Shown one piece after another: positions 16,585-25,264 of a stretch of 54,173 bases of DNA. Below the pieces are notes generated by a model. It searched no databases and was not told where the DNA came from. It saw only the letters and a list, made by a program, of their open reading frames with translations. The DNA comes from Eubacteriaceae bacterium (GTDB lineage: Bacteria > Bacillota > Clostridia > Eubacteriales > Eubacteriaceae): assembly GCA_030156895.1 (NCBI GenBank), contig JASGLP010000014.1, forward strand, positions 1-54,173, read 5' to 3'. How positions within the stretch are numbered: position 1 is the first letter of the stretch; the number at the start of each line of letters is the position of its first letter. Made by a program: the position numbers and the translations under genes.

Positions 16585-16923
16585 ATGAAAAAAGTTGCAA
16601 TTTTTACTTTTAATGGCAATCCAATGTGCATGCAGCATGTTTTACTGAATACTTTGGATATGAATACAAAAGGCATTCATACAGAAATTATTATCGAAGG
16701 TGAGGCGGTTAAATTAGTCGAACAGTTAGAAAGAAGCAATAACCAGCTCTATCAAATGGCCAAAGAAAAAGCTTATATCGCAGGGGTTTGTAAAGCCTGT
16801 TCAGCTAAATTTGATGTACTGGCATTTAACGAAAAGACCGGTCTGACTATTTTAGGCGATATGAAAGGCCATCCTTCCTTTTGTTCATTTTTAAAGAACG
16901 GCTATGAAATAATGACAATGTGA
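16585..16923 (+). CDS. DsrE-like small protein
   Basis: The 112-residue protein starts KKVAIFTFNGNPMCM and has a central GVCKACSAKF with a CxxC pair. This resembles the DsrE/DsrF-like sulfur-relay or YchN-like fold, in which a conserved Cys carries sulfur. The second half of the motif, ILGDMKGHPSFCSF, contains a further Cys. Family assignment is by pattern only. The gene has a weak site directly before the ATG and a displaced strong one with a stem-loop. No neighbouring gene on the same strand suggests a pathway. Confidence 0.6.
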   Translation: MKKVAIFTFNGNPMCMQHVLLNTLDMNTKGIHTEIIIEGEAVKLVEQLERSNNQLYQMAKEKAYIAGVCKACSAKFDVLAFNEKTGLTILGDMKGHPSFCSFLKNGYEIMTM

Positions 16924-17029
16924 TAAATGGTTTCAAAACGTTTTAAGGATTCATCCAGATAAATTTGAATATTATACTTTTTATCATTGCCAGATTTACT
17001 AAAAAACAATTTGAACTGAGGATTTTGTA

Positions 17030-18133
17030 ATGAATAAGCCAACGATCTTAATTGTCGATGATGAACCAATTAATTTAATGGTTTTAGATGAGTTGTTAAA
17101 TAGTGACTATTCAGTTAGAGCCTGTAAATCTGGGGAAGATGCACTTTTAGCCGTTGGCAAAGAGCCTTATCCCGATCTGATTTTACTGGATATTATTATG
17201 CCTGGCATTGGCGGCTATGAAGTTTTAAAAATACTGAAAGAAAATCCTGAATATTCTGATATTCCAGTTATCTTTATAACTGGTCTGGACAGCAGTTTGG
17301 ACGAGGAAAAAGGGGGGGCTGTTGACTATATAAAAAAACCCTTTGTACCAGCCATCGTGCTTAAACGAATACAAGTCCAGCTGGAGCTCAAAAAAACGAA
17401 GGATCATTTGGCATACTACAATGAACTTCTAGAACAAGAGGTTGCCAGAAGAATCGAAGAAAATCTGATCATTCAGGAGATAACTTTTAATATGATCTCC
17501 CATTTAGCAGAAACACGAGATGTTGATACCGTCCATCATATCATCAGAACCTAGACTTACATTAAGATTTTAGCCAATCAGATGAAAAATAAGGAAAAAT
17601 TTCAAGGTGAACTGTCTGAATCAAGCATTGCCCGCATGATTAAAGCTGCTCCACTTCACGATATTGGAAAAATTGGCATTCCGGATCGCATTTTGTTAAA
17701 ACCTGCCAAACTGACAAATGACGAATTTGAAATTATGAAAACACATACTTTGCTGGGAGCCGGTGCAATCAGAAAAGCAATCGAACAATCAGTAGAGATT
17801 TATAATAAAAATGAGCTCTCTAAACCACTCAGCCTTCTTTTTCTGGAAGACGCTGAAGTGATCGCAAAATTCCATCATGAAAAATGGAATGGTCAAGGTC
17901 ATCCTTATGGTTTAAAAGAACAGGAAATTCCCTTGTCGGCAAGACTGATGTCTGTAGCTGATGTTTTTGATGCTGTCACAACCAATCGTGTTTATAAAAG
18001 GAAATGAACCTTTGATGAAGCCTTCGATTTAATTGTAGGTGAAAAAGGGAATCATTTTGATCCTGATGTTGTCGATGCATTTGTTGAAAAAATTGATGCG
18101 TTTAAACTAGTCAGCGAAACAATGGAAGATTAG
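17030..18133 (+). pseudogene. decayed response regulator with HD-GYP domain
   Basis: One continuous frame codes for a receiver domain (TILIVDDEPINLMVLDELL, phospho-acceptor in LILLDIIMPG) followed by an HD-GYP phosphodiesterase domain (LHDIGKIGIPDR, HHEKWNGQGHPYG) that would degrade cyclic di-GMP. It is broken by TAG at 17552-17554, where the family has a residue such as Gln in HxxRTQxY, and by TGA at 18005-18007 in the YKRK-TFDEAF segment. The remaining 41 codons run on in frame to TAG 18131-18133. The receiver also lacks about three residues before its GAVDYIKKPF. The translated halves could in theory be made separately, but the enzyme domain is split. I read this as a pseudogene rather than stop read-through. 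Confidence 0.8.
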
Positions 18134-18145
18134 GAGAGGTTGATT

Positions 18146-19729
18146 ATGCATGAAGATGCGCAACATTCGCAAGACACGATTGTCACAACAAAGGATTTGA
18201 AAAACAATTCAAATAATATCGGACTCTGGATTCTGAATCTCAAAACACTGGAATTAAGCTGGAGTCAAGAGGCGTTTTCTATTCTGAACAAACCAGTCAC
18301 CGATAAATTTGAAGTAAGTGAACTCTTGTCACTTTTAACACCGGATTCACAACAAATATTAGTCGATCAATTTAAAGACCTTGTCAACGATCAAAAAAGT
18401 TTTACATTGAATTTAAAGACCGTTACAGATACTATTTTACGCTTCCATGGCTAGCCGATTTTTCTCAGTAATGTCACTAATAGTGTGATGGGCTTTATTC
18501 AAGCTGTAAATATCAATGAAAATAGTCGGCAATTCGAGAATGATTATATCAGTCATCTTGAAGAGATGCTCTTATTGAGAACAAAAGAAAATGAGTCGCT
18601 ACAAAAGAAACTTGATGTTGTAAAACAGTCTAAGAACCAATGTTTATCGAAAATGAGTCACGAAATTCGCACGCCTATGAATGCGATTGTGGGTTATGCC
18701 CACTTAATTCAGAAGGAACCTTTAAGCATTAAACAAAAAGATCAAATGCAGGAACTCAAAAATTCAGCAAATAATTTATCGCGATTGATCAATCATTTAC
18801 TTGATGTGGAAAAAATGGAAACTGATAATATGATTCCTGACTCTTCAGAATTTAATCCACATGAAATGATCAAAAGAATTGTTGACCTTGAAAAAGAAGA
18901 AATGAAACAAAAAGGAATTGATTTCAATTTGGCATTGACTGGTCTACCAGATCAGATTAATGGCGATGAAGTTAGACTTGAATTTATCCTTTCAAATCTT
19001 TTAAATAATGCTGTCAAGTTTACAAATTCTGGTCAAATAACGCTTTCAAGTAAAAATTTAATTCAAACCAAAAATAAAATAAGAATTAAATTTGAGATAA
19101 TCGATACGGGAGCAGGTATTAGCCTTGAACAGCAAAAGAGTCTATTCCTTTTTAATAATAATTCAGCTGAAGATCATTATTCAGGCTCAGCTTTAGCAAT
19201 CTGTAAAAAACTTACAGAATTTATGGGGGGCAGAATTGGTGCGAAAAGTTGCTCAGGCAAAGGCAGTTGCTTTTTTCTTGAGTTGACTTTCGGCTTTTTT
19301 GAAAGCTCAAATGATATACCTAAAAAAGCAGCCATGAAACAGACCCAAGAATTGTTTGAAAATGGCAGTTACAATGAAAATAAACTAAAAAGCCACGGTG
19401 ATATTAATTTATTGTTGGTGGAAGACAGCTTTCTATTACGTGAGGTTACCCGCCAACTGATGGAGAATGTGGGGATTTTAATTGATACCGCAGAAAACGA
19501 GGAACTTGCACTTGAGGCTTTTAAGAAAAAAGAATATGATATCATTTTAATGGATATTCAAATGCCGGTTATGGATGGTTTAGAAGCTACTCGTCAAATC
19601 AGGCGCCTGCCGTCGGGGAAAGAAACGCCGATAATTGCTTTAACGGCTAACGCCTTTCAAAATGACATCGATGCTTTCGATTTTAATTTGGCCTTGCAGA
19701 AGCTAAAACAATTTTCCGGCAATTTTTAG
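18146..19729 (+). pseudogene. decayed hybrid sensor histidine kinase
   Basis: The frame opens at an ATG with GGAGAG upstream. It encodes a PAS-like region, a coiled coil, a HisKA domain ([14 protein letters not shown]), an HATPase_c domain ([17 protein letters not shown]) and a C-terminal receiver ([23 protein letters not shown]). A TAG at 18452-18454 interrupts the PAS region in frame. The G2 box reads GSALAI where GxGLGLAI is expected. The receiver ends [13 protein letters not shown] and then jumps to an unrelated-looking tail, so the segment with the conserved Lys-Pro is missing. It lies 12 bp after the HD-GYP pseudogene and was probably its partner kinase. Confidence 0.8.
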
Positions 19730-19791
19730 AATTCTGAATTTGAAAAAATAAATTTCTGATCGAATTTTGTCCGAAATGTTGCACTACAAAC

Positions 19792-19820
19792 TTGAATAAT
19801 TCTTGTCTTTTGTGTATAAT
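19792..19820 (+). promoter_or_regulatory. promoter of the comFB-like gene
   Basis: TTGAAT (19792-19797), a 17-bp spacer and TATAAT (19815-19820) lie 36 bp before the ATG. Confidence 0.7.
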
Positions 19821-19856
19821 TTTTGCGTAAACTGATTTACCAAAAAGGAGTACCCG

Positions 19857-20117
19857 ATGGTCAAAAATTATATGGAAGATGTGGTTGATGAGCTTTTACC
19901 CGAAATGCTGACTGCTCATAGTGAGGTATGCAGTTGTAACCGCTGCTTGGCCGATATGAAAGCTTATGCTTTAAATCATCTCAAACCCGCTTACTTTGTT
20001 ATGCATAAAGGCTTTCTTTATGGGAAAGTCGATGAAGCAAAGATGAAAGCTAAGGCGGATGTAATCTCCGCCATCGAAAAAGCAATCAAGCTTGTTTCAA
20101 AAAACCCCGGACATTAA
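19857..20117 (+). CDS. comFB: ComFB family protein (late competence development protein)
   Basis: The 86-residue protein has the ComFB pattern: MEDVVDELLPEML, a Cys-rich centre CSCNRCLADMKAYALN and L-P-YF. ComFB of Bacillus subtilis lies in the comF operon, and related domains bind cyclic dinucleotides in cyanobacteria. Here the gene stands alone with its own promoter and AAAAAGGAG site, directly after a decayed c-di-GMP signalling pair. Its original 3' hairpin region carries copy A of the structured repeat. Confidence 0.8.
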   Translation: MVKNYMEDVVDELLPEMLTAHSEVCSCNRCLADMKAYALNHLKPAYFVMHKGFLYGKVDEAKMKAKADVISAIEKAIKLVSKNPGH

Positions 20118-20155
20118 CAAAATGTCTTAAAGCGACATACATTTAGTTTCCATAA

Positions 20156-20173
20156 GCACCTTTTTTAAAAGGT
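20156..20173. repeat. left direct repeat flanking element copy A (hairpin sequence)
   Basis: GCACCTTTTTTAAAAGGT, identical to 20361-20378. The core ACCTTTT/AAAAGGT is a perfect dyad; with the T-rich sequence to its right it was probably the original terminator between comFB and the MBL gene. Confidence 0.8.
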
Positions 20174-20360
20174 TTCATTGTGTAGACAAACCCCGCACCG
20201 ACCAATTGGATTTCGTAGTCCGCGCGCGGATTCGTACAGTTGCCCAATTTTAGATCGCTAATTATAGGCGTTTGCATGCCAACTGTTCGCCCCGCGGCGG
20301 ACAACTAAAAAGCCAATTGTCGGTGCTCAGGTATTCAACATTAACTTTGTCTTCAGTCTG
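20174..20360. mobile_element. structured repeat element, copy A (187 bp, MITE-like)
   Basis: Non-coding and about 90% alike to copy B at 25025-25208. The whole element is one long imperfect palindrome. Outer arms GTAGACAAA and TTTGTCTTC pair, then 20195-20209 with 20313-20326, then 20217-20229 with 20290-20306, then ACAGTTG with CAACTGT near the tip. The pair C20221-G20299 is T25070-A25147 in copy B, a compensating change. It contains no ORF. Flanking 18-bp direct repeats mark it as an insertion. It is not a REP/ERIC/BOX type I know. Confidence 0.75.
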
Positions 20361-21060
20361 GCACCTTTTTTAAAAGGTGTTTATTTTTTATATCAATAAG
20401 CATATTTTTATGTCCAAAATTTGCTATGATCGTGTTTGTTACGCCAATTTTTTCCTTAAACTTTTCAATAATATAAAAATCATCTCTAAAATGCATCGGG
20501 ATGAATACTTCTGGTTTAAAATGTTCGATAAAATAAGCACCGGCTTTATAGAATGATTCGTCAAGTCGCGGATCAACTGGAATAAATGCAATTTCCATTG
20601 GCAAACCATTCAAACGATTGATTTCACGTTTAAAATCCGCTTCCTCTTGCTCAAGATTAAGATGCGGTTTCTTTTGGGGATTCCAATCCCACCAGTTTAA
20701 ATCTCCGGCATGAAAAATATGATGATTATTTGTTGCAATATAAAATGATACGCCTTGATCGGTTGATCCGAAGGTTTTTATATCCATCCCGCCTAAAGAC
20801 AGATGCTGATATGGGCTCATCATATGACTTCCAGGAATCGCTGGTATATCATCGCTTAATATAAAAACCGGTTTGTAACTGCGATCAGTGGTAAGTATTT
20901 CTTTGGAATAATGGTCACTATGGCCATGGGAAACGAAAAAATAGTGGGGGATTTCTTTTCTGAGCAAGTGCATGGGTATATGGGTGAAAGCATCAAAAAT
21001 TAGCGTTTTATCAGCAAATTGAATTAAAAAGCCACTGTGATGAAGATGATATATTTTCAT
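20353..21060 (-). CDS. MBL-fold metallo-hydrolase, UlaG-like
   Basis: The 235-residue beta-lactamase-fold protein has HGHSDHY (metal ligands), HAGDLN and a final PMHFRDD, the pattern of UlaG-like hydrolases; the substrate is unknown. The ATG at 21060 has GTGAGG about 10 bp upstream. The last residues are unusual: codons for HLLKKV lie in the right-hand direct repeat of copy A, and PD plus the TGA stop come from the end of the inserted element. Without the insertion the frame would read on for some nine residues to a TAA near 20127. The insertion thus altered only the C-terminus, and the enzyme is probably still active. Confidence 0.82.
   Translation of the reverse strand: MKIYHLHHSGFLIQFADKTLIFDAFTHIPMHLLRKEIPHYFFVSHGHSDHYSKEILTTDRSYKPVFILSDDIPAIPGSHMMSPYQHLSLGGMDIKTFGSTDQGVSFYIATNNHHIFHAGDLNWWDWNPQKKPHLNLEQEEADFKREINRLNGLPMEIAFIPVDPRLDESFYKAGAYFIEHFKPEVFIPMHFRDDFYIIEKFKEKIGVTNTIIANFGHKNMLIDIKNKHLLKKVPD
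20361..20378. repeat. right direct repeat flanking element copy A
   Basis: Identical over 18 bp to 20156-20173. Together with the following GTTTATTTTTT it still forms a plausible terminator for comFB, and it lies within the 3' end of the MBL gene. Confidence 0.8.
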
Positions 21061-21181
21061 TGTTTCAATCCTCACTTTTTTATTTTTATCTTAACTGATT
21101 TTTCACAAAAATACAAAGGTTTAAAATGGTTTCAGTAAAATTTAAAGACAAATTAAGTTCTATAAAATAGATTTAAGAAAA

Positions 21182-21225
21182 TAATCCGAACGTTTTAAAA
21201 AGTATTGAAATAAATGTTCGGAAAT
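21182..21225. promoter_or_regulatory. PurBox pair (PurR binding site)
   Basis: Two inverted copies of AWWWCCGAACWWT: 21182-21194 on the plus strand (11 of 13) and 21213-21225 on the minus strand (13 of 13), 18 bp apart. This is the PurR control site known from Bacillus and Lactococcus pur genes. The second box lies within the spacer of the purL promoter, so the site could act as an operator for repression when PRPP is low. Confidence 0.85.
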
Positions 21226-21233
21226 AGTAAAAT
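21205..21233 (+). promoter_or_regulatory. promoter of the purine operon
   Basis: TTGAAA (21205-21210), a 17-bp spacer and TAAAAT (21228-21233) precede the GTG of purL by about 30 bp. The right PurBox lies between the two hexamers. Confidence 0.75.
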
Positions 21234-21263
21234 AGATTTATCAATTTAAAAGGTGGAAAAGTT

Positions 21264-24200
21264 GTGATCAAACGAATTTTTGTTGAAAAAAAAGATAATT
21301 TTGACGTTGAGTCGAAATCGCTGACTCATACCGTTCAAAGCTTACTGGATATTACGACACTCCAATCATCAAGAATCTTATATCGTTACGATGTTGAAGG
21401 TCTTTCAGAAGAACAAATGACAGAAGTCATAAACAAAATTTTATCGGAGGCAAATGTTGATTTGGTTTTCAAAGATCAGATTAATATCGATAAAAAGGAT
21501 CGTGTTTTTGGTATTTCATATCTACCCGGTCAATACGATCAACACGCCGATTCTGCCATTCAGTGCATTCAAATTGTCGCTGGGGAAAAAGTTTTGGTTA
21601 AAGTTGCAAAAATAATTATTTTGACAGGCGACTTAAAAACTGAAGAATTTAAAGCAATTAAATCCTATTTTATTAACCCCGTAGATTCTCAGGAAGCCAT
21701 GCTTGATCCCTTCACAACTTTAACAGAAAAAGTGCGTATCCCCGACAATATCAGTATTGTTGCCAATTTTATAACTTGGGATGAAAACAGTCTGGAAAAA
21801 TATCGATCAGAGCATGGTTTTGCAATGACAAAACAAGATCTGGCATTTGTCCAGACTTATTTTCGGGATGAGGAAAAACGCAATCCAACGATTACTGAGC
21901 TAAAGGTAATTGATACATACTGGTCTGATCACTGTCGCCATACGACTTTTAACACTCAGATCGAGTCAGTGGTCTTTCAGGGAGATGACGCAATTTCACA
22001 AGAGATGAAAAAAGCTTATGCAAATTATTTAGACGATCGTCAAAATGTCTATGGCAGTCAAAAGCAAAAGCCCATGTGTTTAATGGATCTTGCTGTAATG
22101 GGGACAAAAGTTCTGAAAAAGAATAACTTACTCCATGATTTAGATGAATCCGAAGAAATTAACGCTTGCAGTATCAACATGAAAGTCGATCATGACGGCA
22201 GTGAAGAAGATTGGCTGCTGATGTTTAAAAATGAAACCCACAATCACCCGACTGAAATTGAACCCTTCGGTGGTGCGGCAACCTGCCTGGGTGGCGCCAT
22301 TCGTGATCCGCTTTCTGGCCGCTCATACGTCTACCAGGCCATGCGTGTGACAGGAGCCTGGGATCCTCGTGTCCCAATTAAGGAAACAATGGCCGGCAAA
22401 TTGCCGCAGCTCAAAATTTGCAAAGAAGCAGCCGCAGGATACAGTTCATATGGTAATCAGATTGGCTTGGCTACTGGTCAGGTCACCGAGATTTATGATC
22501 CAGGATTCTTGGCAAAACGAATGGAAGTCGGCGCCGTGATAGCTGCTGTTCCCAAAGAAAATGTCGTTCGTGAAAAGCCTCAACCCGGTGATGTAATCTT
22601 ACTGGTCGGCGGACGTACCGGACGAGATGGCTGTGGTGGTGCGACTGGTTCGTCAAAAGCGCATACAGAAGAATCCATTTTAGAGAGTGGGGCCGAAGTA
22701 CAAAAAGGAAATCCCGTCGAAGAGCGAAAAATTCAGCGTTTATTCCGTAATAAAAAATTGGCCAGAATGATAAAACGCTGTAATGATTTTGGTGCTGGTG
22801 GCGTATCAGTAGCAATTGGCGAGTTGGCTGACAGTCTGATTATCGATCTGGATAAAGTTCCCAAAAAGTATGATGGCTTAGACGGAACAGAACTTGCAAT
22901 ATCAGAATCACAGGAACGAATGGCTGTCGTTGTTGAAGCGTCTAATGTTGATGCTTTTGTTGAGTATGGCAAAGACGAAAATCTCGAAGTAACACCTGTT
23001 GCAGTGGTGACTGACTCTGGTCGTTTAATCATGAAATGGAAAGAACAGGAAATTTTAAATATTTCCCGACAATTTTTAGAAAGCAATGGTGCTGATCAGT
23101 TTATTGATATTTCGGTTGAATCGGCTCAAGCCCCAAAGCAGAGAGAAGTTGCCATTTTAAACTTTGAACAGCAGTTTTATGAAACCTTAAGCAATTTAAA
23201 TGTCTCCAGCCAAAAGGGTCTGGTCGAAATGTTTGATTCAACAATTGGTGCCGGAACAGTGGCAATGCCTTTTGGCGGAAAAAATCAGTTATCTCCTATG
23301 GATGGCATGATCGCAAAAATTCCAGTTGAGCATGGCAATACGACCAGTTGTAGTATGATGAGTTATGGATATAAGCCAGAAGTTGCCAGAAAAAGTCCTT
23401 ATATCGGGGGCATGATGGCAGTGGTCGAATCACTTTCAAAAATCGTAGCCATGGGTGGTGACTACAAAAAGGCGCGATTGAGTTTTCAGGAATACTTTGA
23501 ACGATTAGGTAATGATCCGATTAAATGGGGTCGGCCCTTTGCGGCTCTGCTTGGTGCCCATGAGGCTCAGAAGGCTTTTGGAACACCAGCAATTGGGGGC
23601 AAAGACAGTATGTCCGGTAGTTTTGGAGACTTATCCGTTCCGCCAACATTGATCTCTTTTGCAGTTGTACCTGCGAAAGTTGATCAGATTATAACATCTG
23701 AACTGAAAGAGCATAATAGTGTGCTTCAACTCTTCAAGTGTCCGGTTAACAGCGATTCAATTCCTGATTTAAACAAACTTAAATCTATCTATCAGGAAAT
23801 TCAAAATCAATCTTCTAATATTATCAGTGCCAAAGTCATTGGTATTGGCGGATTAGCTGAAGCTATTTTCAAGATGAGTGCTGGAAATGGTATTGGTGTC
23901 GAAATTTCATCTGAATTAACACAAGATGAGCTCTTCGAACAATCTTTTGGCAGTATTTTAGTTGAAGCTAAAAGACAAATCGCAGGCGCTCAAGTAATTG
24001 GAAATACCATCGAAGAGGCTGAAATTCGTTATAAAGATACGATTTTAAAAATTGAAGATCTTATTGAGACCTGGCAAGCGCCATTAAGAGAAGTTTATCC
24101 CGAAAAAATTGACGCTACTCAGGAAGTTGAAACAATTTCTTATCAAAAAGGCGTAACGCTTGTTTCCAGTTTTAAAACGAATCAGCCCCAGGTCTTCATT

Positions 24201-24980
24201 CCGGTTTTCCCGGGAACAAACTGCGAATATGATACCGTTAGAGCATTTGAAAAAGCTGGAGCCAAACCAGTCACTGCAATATTTAAAAATCATACAATTG
24301 AAGAAATTAAACATTCTATTAATGAGATGGCCAGTCTGATTAAAACCTCACAAATGATTATGATCCCTGGCGGATTCAGCGCTGGTGACCAGCCTAATGG
24401 TTCTGGTAAGTTTATCGCTTCAGTTTTTAGAAATCCGCAAATGATGGACGCGGTTATGGATCTCCTCAATCAGCGGGATGGTTTGATGTTAGGGATTTGT
24501 AACGGCTTCCAGGCCCTTATTAAATTGGGCTTAGTACCATATGGCCAAATTTGCGAGCTTAAGGCAAACATGCCTACACTTACTTATAATACCATCAATC
24601 GCCATGTTTCAACGATCCCAATGACAAGAATTGCTTCCAATCTTTCACCATGGTTGGCAAATACCCAGGTTGGAGATATCTACAGAATTCCAATGTCCCA
24701 TGGAGAAGGCCGTTTTGTCGCAAGTGATGCGGTTCTGGCCGACTTAATAAAAAACGGACAAATTGCTACCCAGTACGTGGACTTTTCCGGAAAAGCCAGC
24801 ATGAAAGGTGAATTTAATCCCAATGGTTCAGCGCTTGCAATTGAGGGTATTACAAGTATTGACGGTCGAATTCTTGGAAAAATGGGGCATTCCGAACGAG
24901 TTGGTCAAGGTTTGTATCAAAACATTCCTGGTTTAACAGACCAAAAAATATTCGAAGCCGGAGTTTCATATTTTATTTAG
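21264..24980 (+). CDS. purL: phosphoribosylformylglycinamidine synthase, single-chain clade II type
   Basis: The 1238-residue enzyme makes FGAM from FGAR, ATP and glutamine. Order: N-terminal PurS-like part, linker with YWSDHCRHTTF, two AIRS-type halves (FKNETHNHPTEIEPFGGAAT; GFGAGG-like GGKDSMSG) and a C-terminal glutamine amidotransferase with nucleophile Cys in MLGICNGFQ and the His of MSHGEGRF. Such a long single chain is typical of Clostridia and streptococci (clade II) rather than the PurSQL trio of Bacillus. GTG start, with AGGTGG 7 bp upstream. It is the first gene of the purine operon under a PurBox. Its stop is followed by a hairpin now carrying element copy B. Confidence 0.95.
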   Translation: MIKRIFVEKKDNFDVESKSLTHTVQSLLDITTLQSSRILYRYDVEGLSEEQMTEVINKILSEANVDLVFKDQINIDKKDRVFGISYLPGQYDQHADSAIQCIQIVAGEKVLVKVAKIIILTGDLKTEEFKAIKSYFINPVDSQEAMLDPFTTLTEKVRIPDNISIVANFITWDENSLEKYRSEHGFAMTKQDLAFVQTYFRDEEKRNPTITELKVIDTYWSDHCRHTTFNTQIESVVFQGDDAISQEMKKAYANYLDDRQNVYGSQKQKPMCLMDLAVMGTKVLKKNNLLHDLDESEEINACSINMKVDHDGSEEDWLLMFKNETHNHPTEIEPFGGAATCLGGAIRDPLSGRSYVYQAMRVTGAWDPRVPIKETMAGKLPQLKICKEAAAGYSSYGNQIGLATGQVTEIYDPGFLAKRMEVGAVIAAVPKENVVREKPQPGDVILLVGGRTGRDGCGGATGSSKAHTEESILESGAEVQKGNPVEERKIQRLFRNKKLARMIKRCNDFGAGGVSVAIGELADSLIIDLDKVPKKYDGLDGTELAISESQERMAVVVEASNVDAFVEYGKDENLEVTPVAVVTDSGRLIMKWKEQEILNISRQFLESNGADQFIDISVESAQAPKQREVAILNFEQQFYETLSNLNVSSQKGLVEMFDSTIGAGTVAMPFGGKNQLSPMDGMIAKIPVEHGNTTSCSMMSYGYKPEVARKSPYIGGMMAVVESLSKIVAMGGDYKKARLSFQEYFERLGNDPIKWGRPFAALLGAHEAQKAFGTPAIGGKDSMSGSFGDLSVPPTLISFAVVPAKVDQIITSELKEHNSVLQLFKCPVNSDSIPDLNKLKSIYQEIQNQSSNIISAKVIGIGGLAEAIFKMSAGNGIGVEISSELTQDELFEQSFGSILVEAKRQIAGAQVIGNTIEEAEIRYKDTILKIEDLIETWQAPLREVYPEKIDATQEVETISYQKGVTLVSSFKTNQPQVFIPVFPGTNCEYDTVRAFEKAGAKPVTAIFKNHTIEEIKHSINEMASLIKTSQMIMIPGGFSAGDQPNGSGKFIASVFRNPQMMDAVMDLLNQRDGLMLGICNGFQALIKLGLVPYGQICELKANMPTLTYNTINRHVSTIPMTRIASNLSPWLANTQVGDIYRIPMSHGEGRFVASDAVLADLIKNGQIATQYVDFSGKASMKGEFNPNGSALAIEGITSIDGRILGKMGHSERVGQGLYQNIPGLTDQKIFEAGVSYFI

Positions 24981-25008
24981 TTTGTCTTTCGAAATCAATA
25001 GAGCAGCA

Positions 25009-25024
25009 AGACAAAGTATTGTCT
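25009..25024. repeat. left direct repeat flanking element copy B (hairpin sequence)
   Basis: AGACAAAGTATTGTCT, 15 of 16 identical to 25209-25224. It is itself a dyad (AGACAA/TTGTCT with AGTA as loop), 28 bp after the purL stop. Confidence 0.75.
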
Positions 25025-25208
25025 CAGTTTGTAGACAAACCCCACACCGACCAATTGGATTTCGTAGTCTGCGCGCGGATTCGTACAGTTGCCCAATTTG
25101 AAAGTGCTAATTATCGGCGTTTTCGAGCAACTGTTCGCCCCGAGGCAGACAACTGAAAAGCCAATTGTCGGTGCTCAGGTATTCAATATTAACTTTGTTT
25201 TCAGTCTG
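25025..25208. mobile_element. structured repeat element, copy B (184 bp, MITE-like)
   Basis: Same element as 20174-20360, about 90% alike, with the same nested arms. The ends are an imperfect terminal inverted repeat: CTCAG plus TTTGTAGACAAA at the left against the complement of TTTGTTTTCAGTCTGAG at the right, about 13 of 17 matching. It contains no ORF and lies within the purL-purE gap of the purine operon, so it is transcribed as part of the operon mRNA and should fold there as a very long hairpin. Confidence 0.75.
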
Positions 25209-25224
25209 AGATAAAGTATTGTCT
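25209..25224. repeat. right direct repeat flanking element copy B
   Basis: AGATAAAGTATTGTCT differs from 25009-25024 at one base. With the downstream TTTAATA it would make the original hairpin AAGACAA/TTGTCTT. Confidence 0.75.
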
Positions 25225-25264
25225 TTAATATAACCAAATTTTAAGGTTAATAAGAGGAGAAAAA

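Noticed and set aside
17552..18454. TAG codons read as pyrrolysine, or stop read-through, in the signalling genes
   Set aside because: One of the three stops is TGA, they fall in unrelated domains, and both genes carry further lesions (deletions, degenerate motifs). Decay explains all of them.
20174..20360. CRISPR array or REP/BOX cluster
   Set aside because: There are only two dispersed copies, each a single long palindrome with flanking duplications; no regularly spaced short repeats occur anywhere in the window.
22483..22815. Minus-strand ORF of 110 codons inside purL
   Set aside because: Shadow frame within a highly conserved gene; His/Arg-rich composition and no start signals.
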